Shown piece after piece: positions 24,901 to 31,241 of a stretch of 48,825 nucleotides of DNA. The notes beneath the pieces were generated by a model. That model ran no database searches, was not told the origin of the DNA, and saw only the letters and a list, made by a program, of their open reading frames with translations. The stretch lies in contig CBFFZW010000026.1 of the NCBI GenBank assembly GCA_965646445.1, positions 1-48,825 of the forward strand, read 5' to 3'. A program made the translations under genes and the position numbers. This stretch comes from UBA11524 sp965646445. GTDB taxonomy: Bacteria > Bacillota > Clostridia > Christensenellales > Aristaeellaceae. How positions within the stretch are numbered: position 1 is the first letter of the stretch; each line of letters starts with the position of its first letter.

Positions 24901-25270
24901 TGCGGAGGAAGGCATGGCCGAATCCGCCGAGGCTGTGCCCGCCTGGCCGGAAAGCGCTGTGCCCATGTCGCCGCTGATACTCCTGCGCGCCCTGGTGCTG
25001 GCCTTCTTTGCGGAATTCCCCCTGGCTGCCGGGCGGCTGTTTCCGGGCCTGGTGGAGGACGGACGGCTCACGGACGCGGCGGAGGAATGCCTGCGGGCGG
25101 CGACCCTGCAATGTCCGGGGCGGACGCCCGCTGCCCTGGCGGCCTGTGTGGCCCGCGTCCGCGGCGGACTTTCGCCGACGGTGGGGGGATACGGAAAAAG
25201 TCAATATATGACGGAATTCCTTCAATTCGGACGGAATATGCCTTGCGCCGATGCGAAACCGGTGCTATAA
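21962..25270 (+). CDS. Large actin/Hsp70-fold (ASKHA)-like protein of unknown function
   Basis: A 1102-residue cytoplasmic protein, not confidently assigned. The C-terminal half shows the three spaced motifs of actin/Hsp70-fold ATPases: AAVDLGLSGVAVAVG (about 583-597, phosphate 1), FIALDVGAEQASVTLWLRG (about 772-790, phosphate 2) and LCLTGRGALLLAG (about 922-934, adenosine motif). The first 500 residues have no recognised domain and are rich in Ala, Arg and Leu. One helix near 890-905 (LLLLGFAVLMTSVGLVL) is hydrophobic but may be buried. Size and motif order recall SrfB-type proteins, which I believe have this fold; this is from memory. It overlaps the tubulin-like gene by four bases. The stop codon lies within a promoter -10 (25266-25271). 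Confidence 0.5.
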   Translation: MMRQEQRPGMILLPDTAAEVVRGEAWGLVETAPLTAVAGAMEADGVAAGPDILGSLRMAARDAASPEGEAVWRGSVALALLWDTWADTPVPLAVREVEGDTPLSAMVLAARRPRDREEPLRLVTLGDRLLGVAHPALGLIPRPEDLTEFLPPRVSWYRADVFADPTPCLNERDRAVLIRRLSLLSGEAARRFAAALLQEGLRTSRALAARDEAAVRALTLRALAVCGMADGGFPGLTVREEKYAAASENLLLTALASSPPDERADDRCHRVYCWRGVPFARTSAATALDAAGVPGEQDALEDIAGELGLLSMSNRWQRETAKGLTAFIQAAEGRALSPAAREVLTEAKLACTAAGQGLQEPVRLTWPWPWDGAAAWLLRSSLGDDWADRREPPFSDRLTLLPNAAPDALGDAALNVSCRLPQAQAGMPCMVVPPLSPAWAARVAREPECLPPQGFSFAVTAEDGVEAAMTIRGKDEVVVSRVYGEAELTLLQPEETPTVAVWPSVRFPAENWRAYFVYIHGMSLSVRALHEGRWTQAEEHLWSVLRTDTFPTALTLHREGQCLGALLNLLPVFRAEKAGAAVAAVDLGLSGVAVAVGLGEEACAPLKLPNLVRTLLHGSRPAPFGEEFLPPEPMNGILPAVVSMTREAEAPMPLLDGHIGPCDQPERTYAALKWSLDAADRRARRLLLRQTMLTAALDARMRGASRIGWRVALPGQLAQPARESLMADVRDAAPLVSGDACLPLAVPAVLGMEEGAALSVYLRERVFRRGSFIALDVGAEQASVTLWLRGMGRPCGVVRLPLGIHAMVLEDWARQPEGFREDFAALAPGPARVQVEAMADAAAATSRTLRDMERCRLLADACLGGQLPALTEEMNRQLAQGGMTLSQALLLLGFAVLMTSVGLVLEQARQDAAVNDRLPSALPLCLTGRGALLLAGLPDTLKVRLLRFARLGMNPEHAVRQLHLTFSQEPKMEIALGLAHAEEGMAESAEAVPAWPESAVPMSPLILLRALVLAFFAEFPLAAGRLFPGLVEDGRLTDAAEECLRAATLQCPGRTPAALAACVARVRGGLSPTVGGYGKSQYMTEFLQFGRNMPCADAKPVL

Positions 25271-25271
25271 T
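25243..25271 (+). promoter_or_regulatory. Promoter of the YitT gene
   Basis: TTGCGC (25243-25248), a 17-base spacer and TATAAT (25266-25271) are present. The -10 overlaps the stop codon of the actin-like gene. An imperfect hairpin (25286-25329, outer arms TCCGA/TCGGA, inner GCCAT/ATGGC) would form in the roughly 110-base leader. Confidence 0.65.
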
Positions 25272-25386
25272 GGGGCGAATTCACCTCCGAGGCGTCGCGC
25301 CATCAGGAAAAATGGCGGCGTGCTTCGGATGTCCATTCACAGGTCAATCAGGCGCCGCATTGAACGCAAAGCGAGGCGAACGGACT

Positions 25387-26253
25387 GTGAAGCGTATGCA
25401 GCTCACGAAAAAAACGGTGAACGAGTGGGCAATGATAACCCTGGGTACGGTCATCATGTCCCTGGGCATCTACTATTTTAAGTTCCCCAACAACTTTTCC
25501 TTCGGCGGCGTCAGCGGCCTGGCGGTGGTGCTGGGCCATTATTTCCCCGGCGCGACCCCCGGCGACTTCGTGATGGTTATCAACATGGCGCTGCTGGTCA
25601 TCGGCTTCCTGGTTTTCGGCCGCAGCTTCGGCGTGAAGACCGCCTATGCCAGCATCCTGAACAGCGTGGTGATCTGGGGCCTGGAGCGCCTCTCGCCCAT
25701 GAGCGCTCCCATGACCAGTCAGCCCCTGCTGGAGCTGATTTTCGGCGTCGCCCTGCCGGCGGTGGGCTCGGCCATCCTGTTCAACATGGATGCCTCCAGC
25801 GGCGGCACGGACATCGTGGCTATGATTCTGCGCAAGTTCACCAGCCTGAACATCGGCAACGCGCTGATGCTGTCCGACTGCATCATCACGGTGTCCGCCT
25901 GCTTCGCCTTCGGCATGGAGACCGGCCTGTTTTCCATCCTGGGCCTGCTGATGAAGTCTCTGATGGTGGATCTGGTGCTGGAAAATATCAACATCCACAA
26001 GTATTTTCATATCATTACCACCAAGCCCCGGGAGATTGAGCGCTTTATTACGGAGACGCTGCACCGAAGCGCCACGGAGATGGACGCCCAGGGCGCGTAC
26101 ACCCACGAGAGCCGCAAGGTGCTGCTGACGGTGGTGAACCGCCGCCAAGCCGTGATGCTGCGCAAATTTGTCCGGCAGACGGATCCCTCTGCCTTCGTGC
26201 TGATTATGAACACCGGCGACATCATCGGCAAGGGCTTCCGCGGGCTGAATTGA
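25387..26253 (+). CDS. YitT-family membrane protein (DUF161 plus DUF2179)
   Basis: A 288-residue integral membrane protein. About five to six helices fill residues 10-200, including the conserved FKFPNNFSFGGVSGLAVVL and the second repeat LFNMDASSGGTDIVAMIL. A small soluble DUF2179 domain follows (about 210-285: REIERFITETLHRSATEM, then VVNRRQAVMLRKFV). The family is widespread in Firmicutes, with no settled function; transport is suspected. I favour the GTG at 25387, which has GAGG ten bases upstream. The ATG at 25396, three codons later, is an alternative. It is expressed from the TATAAT promoter that overlaps the preceding stop codon and probably extends into the two genes that follow. Confidence 0.92.
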   Translation: MKRMQLTKKTVNEWAMITLGTVIMSLGIYYFKFPNNFSFGGVSGLAVVLGHYFPGATPGDFVMVINMALLVIGFLVFGRSFGVKTAYASILNSVVIWGLERLSPMSAPMTSQPLLELIFGVALPAVGSAILFNMDASSGGTDIVAMILRKFTSLNIGNALMLSDCIITVSACFAFGMETGLFSILGLLMKSLMVDLVLENINIHKYFHIITTKPREIERFITETLHRSATEMDAQGAYTHESRKVLLTVVNRRQAVMLRKFVRQTDPSAFVLIMNTGDIIGKGFRGLN

Positions 26254-26271
26254 TGAAAGGAGCCGACCCGG

Positions 26272-27159
26272 ATGCTTGACCTCACCCTGACGGCGGCCTA
26301 TGGCGCGCTGCTGTCGCTGATGAACCAGTGCAACGCGCGCCTGTCCGGCGTGTACGGCAACTGGGCCGCCACGGTGATGATTCATGCCGTGGGCCTGTTG
26401 GTGCTGCTGCCCTTTGCCTTTGGCTGGGGCAGGCCCCGCGGAAGGGCGCCCTGGTACCAGTACACCGGCGGGCTGATCGGCATTCTGTCGGTGGTGTTTG
26501 TGAACGTCGGGGTAGCGGGCGTGGGCGTCACGGGCAACCTGGTGCTGATGCTCCTGGGGCAGATTTCCTGCTCGGCGGCGGTGGATCACTTCGGCCTCCT
26601 GGGGGCGAAGCGGTCGCCCATGACGGGACGCAAGCTGGCTTCCATCGCGCTGATGGCGGCGGGCTGCGGCGCGATGCTCCTGCTCTCCGGGGAAGGGCTG
26701 GACGGCGCGTCTGCCCTGGCGGCGGCGCTGTCCTTCCTCAGCGGCTGCACGATGATCTTCGCCCGCATGGCCAACGCGGCGCTTTCCCTGCGCGCCGGGG
26801 TGGGCTTTTCCACGGTGATGAATTATGTGACGGGCCTTGGCGGCAGCCTGCTGGTGCTGGCGTGCCTGGGCTTTCCCATGGACGCCGCGTTTCCCGCCGT
26901 GCAGGAGCCTGTGTGGATCTATCTGGGCGGCGCGCTGGGGGCGGTGGGCATCTTCCTGTGCAATGTGGTCACGCCACGGCTTCCGGCGCTGCGGATGTCC
27001 CTGGTGGTGTTCGTGGGTCAACTGTTCACGGGGCTTTTGCTCGACAGCCTGACAGGCCGCTTTTCCCTGGGGCTACTGGTGGGGAGCGCCATCGTCGCGG
27101 CGGGAATGCTGGTGAATATCGGAATCGGCCGGGGCGCGAAGGCCTCCCGGGCAGACTGA
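26272..27159 (+). CDS. DMT-superfamily transporter, YdcZ (DUF606) type
   Basis: A 295-residue, ten-helix membrane protein made of two tandem YdcZ-like halves (about 1-145 and 150-290). Each half opens with a helix bearing a small-residue and asparagine pattern (MNQCNARLSGVYGNWAATVMIH in the first, ARMANAALSLRAGVGFSTVMNYV in the second). Members of the drug/metabolite transporter superfamily export or import small solutes; the substrate is unknown. AAAGGAG precedes the ATG by ten bases and the gene follows YitT by 18 bases, so the two are probably co-transcribed. Confidence 0.85.
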   Translation: MLDLTLTAAYGALLSLMNQCNARLSGVYGNWAATVMIHAVGLLVLLPFAFGWGRPRGRAPWYQYTGGLIGILSVVFVNVGVAGVGVTGNLVLMLLGQISCSAAVDHFGLLGAKRSPMTGRKLASIALMAAGCGAMLLLSGEGLDGASALAAALSFLSGCTMIFARMANAALSLRAGVGFSTVMNYVTGLGGSLLVLACLGFPMDAAFPAVQEPVWIYLGGALGAVGIFLCNVVTPRLPALRMSLVVFVGQLFTGLLLDSLTGRFSLGLLVGSAIVAAGMLVNIGIGRGAKASRAD

Positions 27160-27172
27160 CAGGAGGCGCGGT

Positions 27173-27919
27173 ATGGAGGTTTTGTCCAGCCTGAAAAATC
27201 CCCGGGTGATGGCCTGGCGGTCGCTGAAGGAGCGCAAGGGCCGCCGGGAAACGGGCTGTTTCCTGGTGGAGGGCCGCAAGCTGGTGGAGGAGGCGCTGCG
27301 CTCCGCTTTTCCTGTGGAGGCGGTGCTGATGGCGGAGGGACGCGCCGCGGACTTCCCCCTGCCGGAGGGCGTGCCCTGCTTTGCCCTGCCGGAGCATGTG
27401 CTGGCGGCGGTGTGCGATACAAAGACCCCCCAGGGCGTCGCGGCGGTGGTGCGCATGGTGGAGAATCCGCATCTGGGGCAGCGCATCGTGGCGCTGGACG
27501 GCGTGCAGGATCCGGGCAACGTGGGTACCATCCTGCGCACGGCGGACGCTGCGGGCCTCGACGGCGTGCTGCTGTCAGCCCAGTGCGCCGACGTGTTCAG
27601 CCCCAAGGTGATTCGCTCCACCATGGGCAGCCTGTTCCGCATGCCCCTGCGGGTGACGGACGATCTGCCCGCCGCCCTGAGGGCGCTGAAGGCCGAGGGC
27701 TGCGCGGTGATTTCCTCCCAGCTGGACGGCACGCCCTTCTATGAGAGGGCCCCGGTGGGGGAGCGATTCTGCCTGGTCATCGGCAGCGAGGGCAGCGGCG
27801 TCACGGAGGCCGTGAGGGCCCTTGCCACCCACCGGGTGCGTTTGCCCATGCGCGGCGGGGCCGAGAGCCTGAACGCGGCGGTTGCGGCGGGGATTATGAT
27901 GTATGAACTGATGCGGTAA
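27173..27919 (+). CDS. TrmH/SpoU-family RNA 2-prime-O-methyltransferase
   Basis: A 248-residue RNA ribose methyltransferase of the SPOUT class. It has an N-terminal substrate-binding domain (about 1-95, starting SSLKNPRVM as in YsgA/RlmB-like enzymes). The knotted catalytic domain follows with motif 1 LDGVQDPGNVGTILRTADA (108-126, Arg122), motif 2 LVIGSEGSGV (about 198-207) and motif 3 SLNAAVAAGIMMYEL (about 233-247). It acts on rRNA or tRNA in the cytoplasm. Closest in outline to the 23S-type enzymes often found beside pheS. AGGAGG-like sequence precedes the ATG. It is the last gene of the YitT group and ends at a bidirectional terminator. Confidence 0.92.
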   Translation: MEVLSSLKNPRVMAWRSLKERKGRRETGCFLVEGRKLVEEALRSAFPVEAVLMAEGRAADFPLPEGVPCFALPEHVLAAVCDTKTPQGVAAVVRMVENPHLGQRIVALDGVQDPGNVGTILRTADAAGLDGVLLSAQCADVFSPKVIRSTMGSLFRMPLRVTDDLPAALRALKAEGCAVISSQLDGTPFYERAPVGERFCLVIGSEGSGVTEAVRALATHRVRLPMRGGAESLNAAVAAGIMMYELMR

Positions 27920-27926
27920 CGAAAAT

Positions 27927-27958
27927 GGCGCTGGCTTATCATCTGCCAGCACCTTTTT
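27927..27958. terminator. Bidirectional terminator between convergent genes
   Basis: GGCGCTGGC (27927-27935) pairs with GCCAGC-A-CC (27945-27953). TTTTTT follows on the plus strand and ATTTTCG on the minus strand. It serves the TrmH gene and, less strongly, the minus-strand RNA methyltransferase gene. Confidence 0.8.
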
Positions 27959-28017
27959 TATTCTCAGTGGGGCTGTTTCGGTTTTTGAAGGGCAATGGGT
28001 TCCGCAGGAAGGAACGC

Positions 28018-28926
28018 TTACCGTTTCTTCCTCAGCTTCGCCGCGAAGAACCCCTCGTGCAGGCCGTCCGGGCAAACGCACAGCGTACCCGGCAGGCTGG
28101 TGGGAAGCAGCGGCAGATGCGCCGTCATGGGGTGGTCAATGGGCACCAGTTCCGCCCGGCCGCTCCTGAGCGCGGCGTTCACCACATCCTCGTTTTCCAT
28201 CCGCAGGATGGAGCAGGTGGAATACACCATTTCCCGCCCCGGGGCCAGCAGGCGCAGGGCCTTGTCCAGCAGCGCGCGCTGGGTGGCGATGGTTTTTTGC
28301 AGCCAGTCCCGGGTCATGCGGCGGGACGGCTCGCCCTCCCGCAGAAGGATGGTGCCGCTGCCGGAGCAGGGCGCGTCCAGCAGAATCTTCTGGAAGGAAA
28401 ACAGATCGTCCAGCCGCCGGGCGTCCTCCACCAGCAGACCCACCATGCCCGCGCCCTGCCTGTCCAGGTTGAAGCGCAGGCGTTCGGCGCGGATTTTGTT
28501 CCGCTCGCAGGCGGTGATCTGACTTTTCCCGCCGGAAAGCGCGGCCAGCTGCGTGGTTTTTCCCCCGGGGGCCGCCGCCATGTCCAGGATGGTTTCCCCG
28601 GGCTGGGGCGACATCAGCAGCGGCGGAATCATGGAGGACAGGCTTTGCAGGTACACCTCGCCCCGGTCGTACAGCGGCAGGGCGCGAACGTCCTCTTCGG
28701 CGGCGTTGTCCAGCACCATGGCGTCGGCATACCAGGGTACGCTATGCCAGGCAATGCCCGCCGCCTCAAACGCCGCGGCCACGCCCTCTGCCGTCCCCCG
28801 CAGAGGATTGACCCGCAGGGTGGTTCGGCGCTCCACCGCGTAGCCCTGCAGAATTCGTTCCGTCGTTGCCTCGCCGTACTGCGCCTTCAGCAGCGCGAGG
28901 AGGGTATCCGGTACCTCCGGCAGCAT
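28018..28926 (-). CDS. RNA cytosine-C5 methyltransferase (NOL1/NOP2/Sun, RsmF/RsmB type)
   Basis: A 302-residue S-adenosylmethionine-dependent enzyme that makes 5-methylcytosine in rRNA. It has an N-terminal RNA-binding portion (about 1-90). The catalytic Rossmann fold carries LDMAAAPGGKTTQLA (114-128), the aspartate-containing DAPCSGSG (184-191, Cys187) and STCSI (236-240, Cys238); both cysteines of the family mechanism are present. It is shorter than RsmF, which has a C-terminal PUA-like region, and here ends soon after the catalytic domain. The ATG at 28926 has AGGAGG about six bases upstream, lying inside the end of the LCP gene; the genes are two bases apart and form one operon with the CDF gene. 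Confidence 0.9.
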   Translation of the reverse strand: MLPEVPDTLLALLKAQYGEATTERILQGYAVERRTTLRVNPLRGTAEGVAAAFEAAGIAWHSVPWYADAMVLDNAAEEDVRALPLYDRGEVYLQSLSSMIPPLLMSPQPGETILDMAAAPGGKTTQLAALSGGKSQITACERNKIRAERLRFNLDRQGAGMVGLLVEDARRLDDLFSFQKILLDAPCSGSGTILLREGEPSRRMTRDWLQKTIATQRALLDKALRLLAPGREMVYSTCSILRMENEDVVNAALRSGRAELVPIDHPMTAHLPLLPTSLPGTLCVCPDGLHEGFFAAKLRKKR

Positions 28927-28928
28927 GA

Positions 28929-29930
28929 TTATTCCTCCTTCAACCCCAGGAAGCGGTGCAGCAACTCCCGGTTCTTTGGCAGATTCGGCGTGATGACCCA
29001 CATGCCGTCGATGGTGCGGGTAGAATACATCCCCTGGGCCGGGATGGTGAGCGTTTCAAAGGAGGCGTTCTTGCAGCGGATGGCCAGGGGAATCAGCGCC
29101 ATGGCGTCCGCCAGGGTCAGGTCGGTCTGGAAGACGCTCAGGTTCTGCATCACCAGAAGGACGATGGCGGCCCGATCCATGGTCATCACCTTGCGGAAGG
29201 CGGCCTCGATCACCTTGCGCTGACGGCCCGTGCGCTGGGTATCGCCGTCGATCTTGCGGATGCGGCTAAAGCACAGTGCCTGCTTGCCCGTCAGCTGAAC
29301 CAGGCCGCTTTCCTCCAGCAGCTGATCGCTCTCCGGGTCGCCAATCTTTTCATTGTAGAACCGCAGGATGCTATTGACCTGCTTCCGTTCCTTTTCGCTG
29401 ACCTCGACCTCCACGCCGCCAATGGCGTCAATGACCCGAACCAATCGGTCAAAGTTGACCTCCAGATAAGCGTCCGCCGTCACGTTGAAATTGGTTCGCA
29501 GGGTCTCCCGCAGCAGCTGATCCCCGCCCCAGATGTAGCTGGCGTTCAGGCGATTGCTGCCCTTGCCGGGGATTTTCACATAGGTGTCCCGCAGAAAGGA
29601 CACCACCCGGATGCGCTTTTCGACGGCGTTCACCTGCACCAGCATGGTGGTGTCGCTCCGGCCCCGGTGGTCGTCGGTGTAGGCGTCGCTGCCCACCAGC
29701 AGCAGGGTGAACACGTCCTCCTCCGCCATCACCATGTCCTCCGGGAGGACGGCGAAGGACGAGTTGTCCGCCTGCCCGTCATCGGGCGTCTGCGCCATGC
29801 GCTCCAGCAGCTCCTCCTCGGTGATGAGCACCATCGTATCGGCGGATTCATCCACCTGGGGCATCTCTTCCGCCTGAGCCGGGACAATCAGCAGCAGGCC
29901 CATCAGCAGGCAAAGCAGCTTTTTGGCCAT
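28929..29930 (-). CDS. LytR-CpsA-Psr (LCP) family cell-wall ligase
   Basis: A 333-residue secreted or membrane-attached LCP protein. Family members transfer polysaccharide or teichoic-acid chains from undecaprenyl carriers to peptidoglycan. The hydrophobic N-terminus (about 4-20, MAKKLLCLLMGLLLIVPAQA) looks like a cleavable signal ending in AQA rather than a lasting anchor. The catalytic core has LLLVGSDAYTDDHRGRSDTTML, VSFLRDTYVKIP, NRLNASYIWGG, VNFDRLVRVIDAIGGVEV and ALCFSRIRKIDGDTQRTGRQR; the Arg and Asp residues of these motifs bind the pyrophosphate lipid. The ATG at 29930 follows AGGAG by five bases; a GTG two codons earlier is weaker. It may attach the polysaccharide started by the enzyme at 16523 (inference). 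Confidence 0.92.
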   Translation of the reverse strand: MAKKLLCLLMGLLLIVPAQAEEMPQVDESADTMVLITEEELLERMAQTPDDGQADNSSFAVLPEDMVMAEEDVFTLLLVGSDAYTDDHRGRSDTTMLVQVNAVEKRIRVVSFLRDTYVKIPGKGSNRLNASYIWGGDQLLRETLRTNFNVTADAYLEVNFDRLVRVIDAIGGVEVEVSEKERKQVNSILRFYNEKIGDPESDQLLEESGLVQLTGKQALCFSRIRKIDGDTQRTGRQRKVIEAAFRKVMTMDRAAIVLLVMQNLSVFQTDLTLADAMALIPLAIRCKNASFETLTIPAQGMYSTRTIDGMWVITPNLPKNRELLHRFLGLKEE

Positions 29931-29954
29931 AAGCACTCCTTTCGTACTGTGCGA

Positions 29955-31124
29955 TCACATGCCGTAATAGTCCACGTCGAACTGGATGACGCAGTTGTAG
30001 GCGGGATCCAGCTCCTTGGCATAGGCGGCGATGGCCTTTTCGAGGGACGCGGTGTCGCGGTAATCCGGCGGCACCACCACGTCGAAGACCAGGTTCACCT
30101 GCTTGTTTCCGGGCACCCGGCGCAGATCGTGGAGCATCAGTCCCTCGCCCTTGCCGCGGAGGAAGTCCGCCAGCGCCGCCGTCACCCGATCCGTCTCCGG
30201 GTCGCCGGAAACCACCGGGTCCATGTGGATGCAGATGGGGATGTTCAGCTCCCGGCCGACCTCCCGCTCCGCCTGGTCGATCATCTCGTGCAGCTCCAGC
30301 AGGTCGCCGTCCGCCGGCACCTCCGCGTGGATGGAGGCCACGCAGCGGCCGGGGCCGTAGTCGTGGAGCATCAGGTCGTGGATGCCCAGGATGTTGTCAT
30401 AGCGCATCAGCATGTCGATGATCCGCCGCCCCAGCTCCTGATCCGGCTTGCCGCCCATCAGGCTGTCCACGGTATCCTTGCACACGCCCCAGCCCGCGCG
30501 AAGCACCAGCGCCGCGACGATGACGCCCATCACGCCGTCCACCGGCCAGTCCGTAAAGACGGACAGCACCATGCTGACGGCCACGGCGGAGGTCGCCAGC
30601 ACGTCCGACAGGGAATCCTTCGACGCGGCCAGAAGCGCCGAGGCGTCGATTTTCCGCCCGATATAGCGGTAGAAGAAGTACAGCCAGCCCTTCATCAGGA
30701 TGCTGACCAGCAGCAGCGCGAAGGGGATCCAGCCGAAAACGGGCTTCACCGGGTGGAAAATGCTCTCCACGCCGCTCATCAGCAGCTCGATGCCCATGAG
30801 CAGGATCAGCACGCCCACGCCCAGGGCGCCCAGGTATTCCATCCGGCCGTGGCCGAAGGGATGGCCCTTGTCAATGGGCTTCTGCGCCAGACGGATGGAA
30901 ATCAGGGAAATGATGCTGCCTCCCGCGTCCGACAGATTGTTCGCCGCGTCCGCCGTCACCGCCACCGAGCCGGTGATGGTGCCCACAAAGAATTTCAGCG
31001 CCGACAGCAGCAGATTCACCCCGATGCCCACGACGGAGCCCAGCGTGCCGTACTGCCCGCGCACCTTCTGGCTGGCGACGTTCTCCGGGTCGGCAATGAA
31101 CCGCCGGATCATCCATTTGGTCAT
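29955..31124 (-). CDS. Cation diffusion facilitator (CDF) metal exporter
   Basis: A 389-residue CDF transporter that expels divalent metals (Zn, Mn, Fe or Co) in exchange for protons. Six membrane helices lie within about 28-215. The metal-site residues appear as DAANNLSDAGGS in helix 2 and SKDSLSDVLATSAV in helix 5, with the conserved HPFGHGRMEYLGAL between. The cytoplasmic C-terminal part (about 225-389) is longer than the usual 90 residues and may hold two ferredoxin-like repeats (VASIHAEV and VNLVFDVVVP each begin one). AGGAGG precedes the ATG. It is the first gene of the minus-strand operon with the LCP and RNA methyltransferase genes, driven from the promoter near 31200. Confidence 0.92.
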   Translation of the reverse strand: MTKWMIRRFIADPENVASQKVRGQYGTLGSVVGIGVNLLLSALKFFVGTITGSVAVTADAANNLSDAGGSIISLISIRLAQKPIDKGHPFGHGRMEYLGALGVGVLILLMGIELLMSGVESIFHPVKPVFGWIPFALLLVSILMKGWLYFFYRYIGRKIDASALLAASKDSLSDVLATSAVAVSMVLSVFTDWPVDGVMGVIVAALVLRAGWGVCKDTVDSLMGGKPDQELGRRIIDMLMRYDNILGIHDLMLHDYGPGRCVASIHAEVPADGDLLELHEMIDQAEREVGRELNIPICIHMDPVVSGDPETDRVTAALADFLRGKGEGLMLHDLRRVPGNKQVNLVFDVVVPPDYRDTASLEKAIAAYAKELDPAYNCVIQFDVDYYGM

Positions 31125-31197
31125 ATATTTCCTCCTATGTCATCAGAGGGCTGCCCGCCCTGCTTGGTGTCCTTGCACCAAGGTCGGATATGGGTGT

Positions 31198-31206
31198 ATT
31201 GTAGCA
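31198..31206 (-). promoter_or_regulatory. Extended -10 promoter upstream of the CDF gene
   Basis: TGCTACAAT reads on the minus strand (31206-31198), about 75 bases before the CDF start, with no good -35. It lies between inverted arms CGGATATGGG (31185-31194) and CCCATATCCG (31225-31234), which could be an operator. A second hairpin (31163-31182, CTTGGTG/CACCAAG) would form in the leader. Confidence 0.5.
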
Positions 31207-31241
31207 CACCTTTCGCCGCCACGCCCCATATCCGCGAAATT

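Noticed and set aside
25348..27021. A 557-codon minus-strand frame opposite the YitT and DMT genes
   Set aside because: It is a His/Gln/Arg-rich shadow. The opposite strand encodes well-known membrane families with proper starts.
27927..27958. Possible small RNA gene between the convergent methyltransferase genes
   Set aside because: The hairpin with T-runs on both sides is fully explained as a bidirectional terminator; there is no promoter.
31185..31234. The inverted arms as a terminator of the tRNA nucleotidyltransferase gene
   Set aside because: No T-run follows, the loop is 30 bases, and a promoter lies between the arms.
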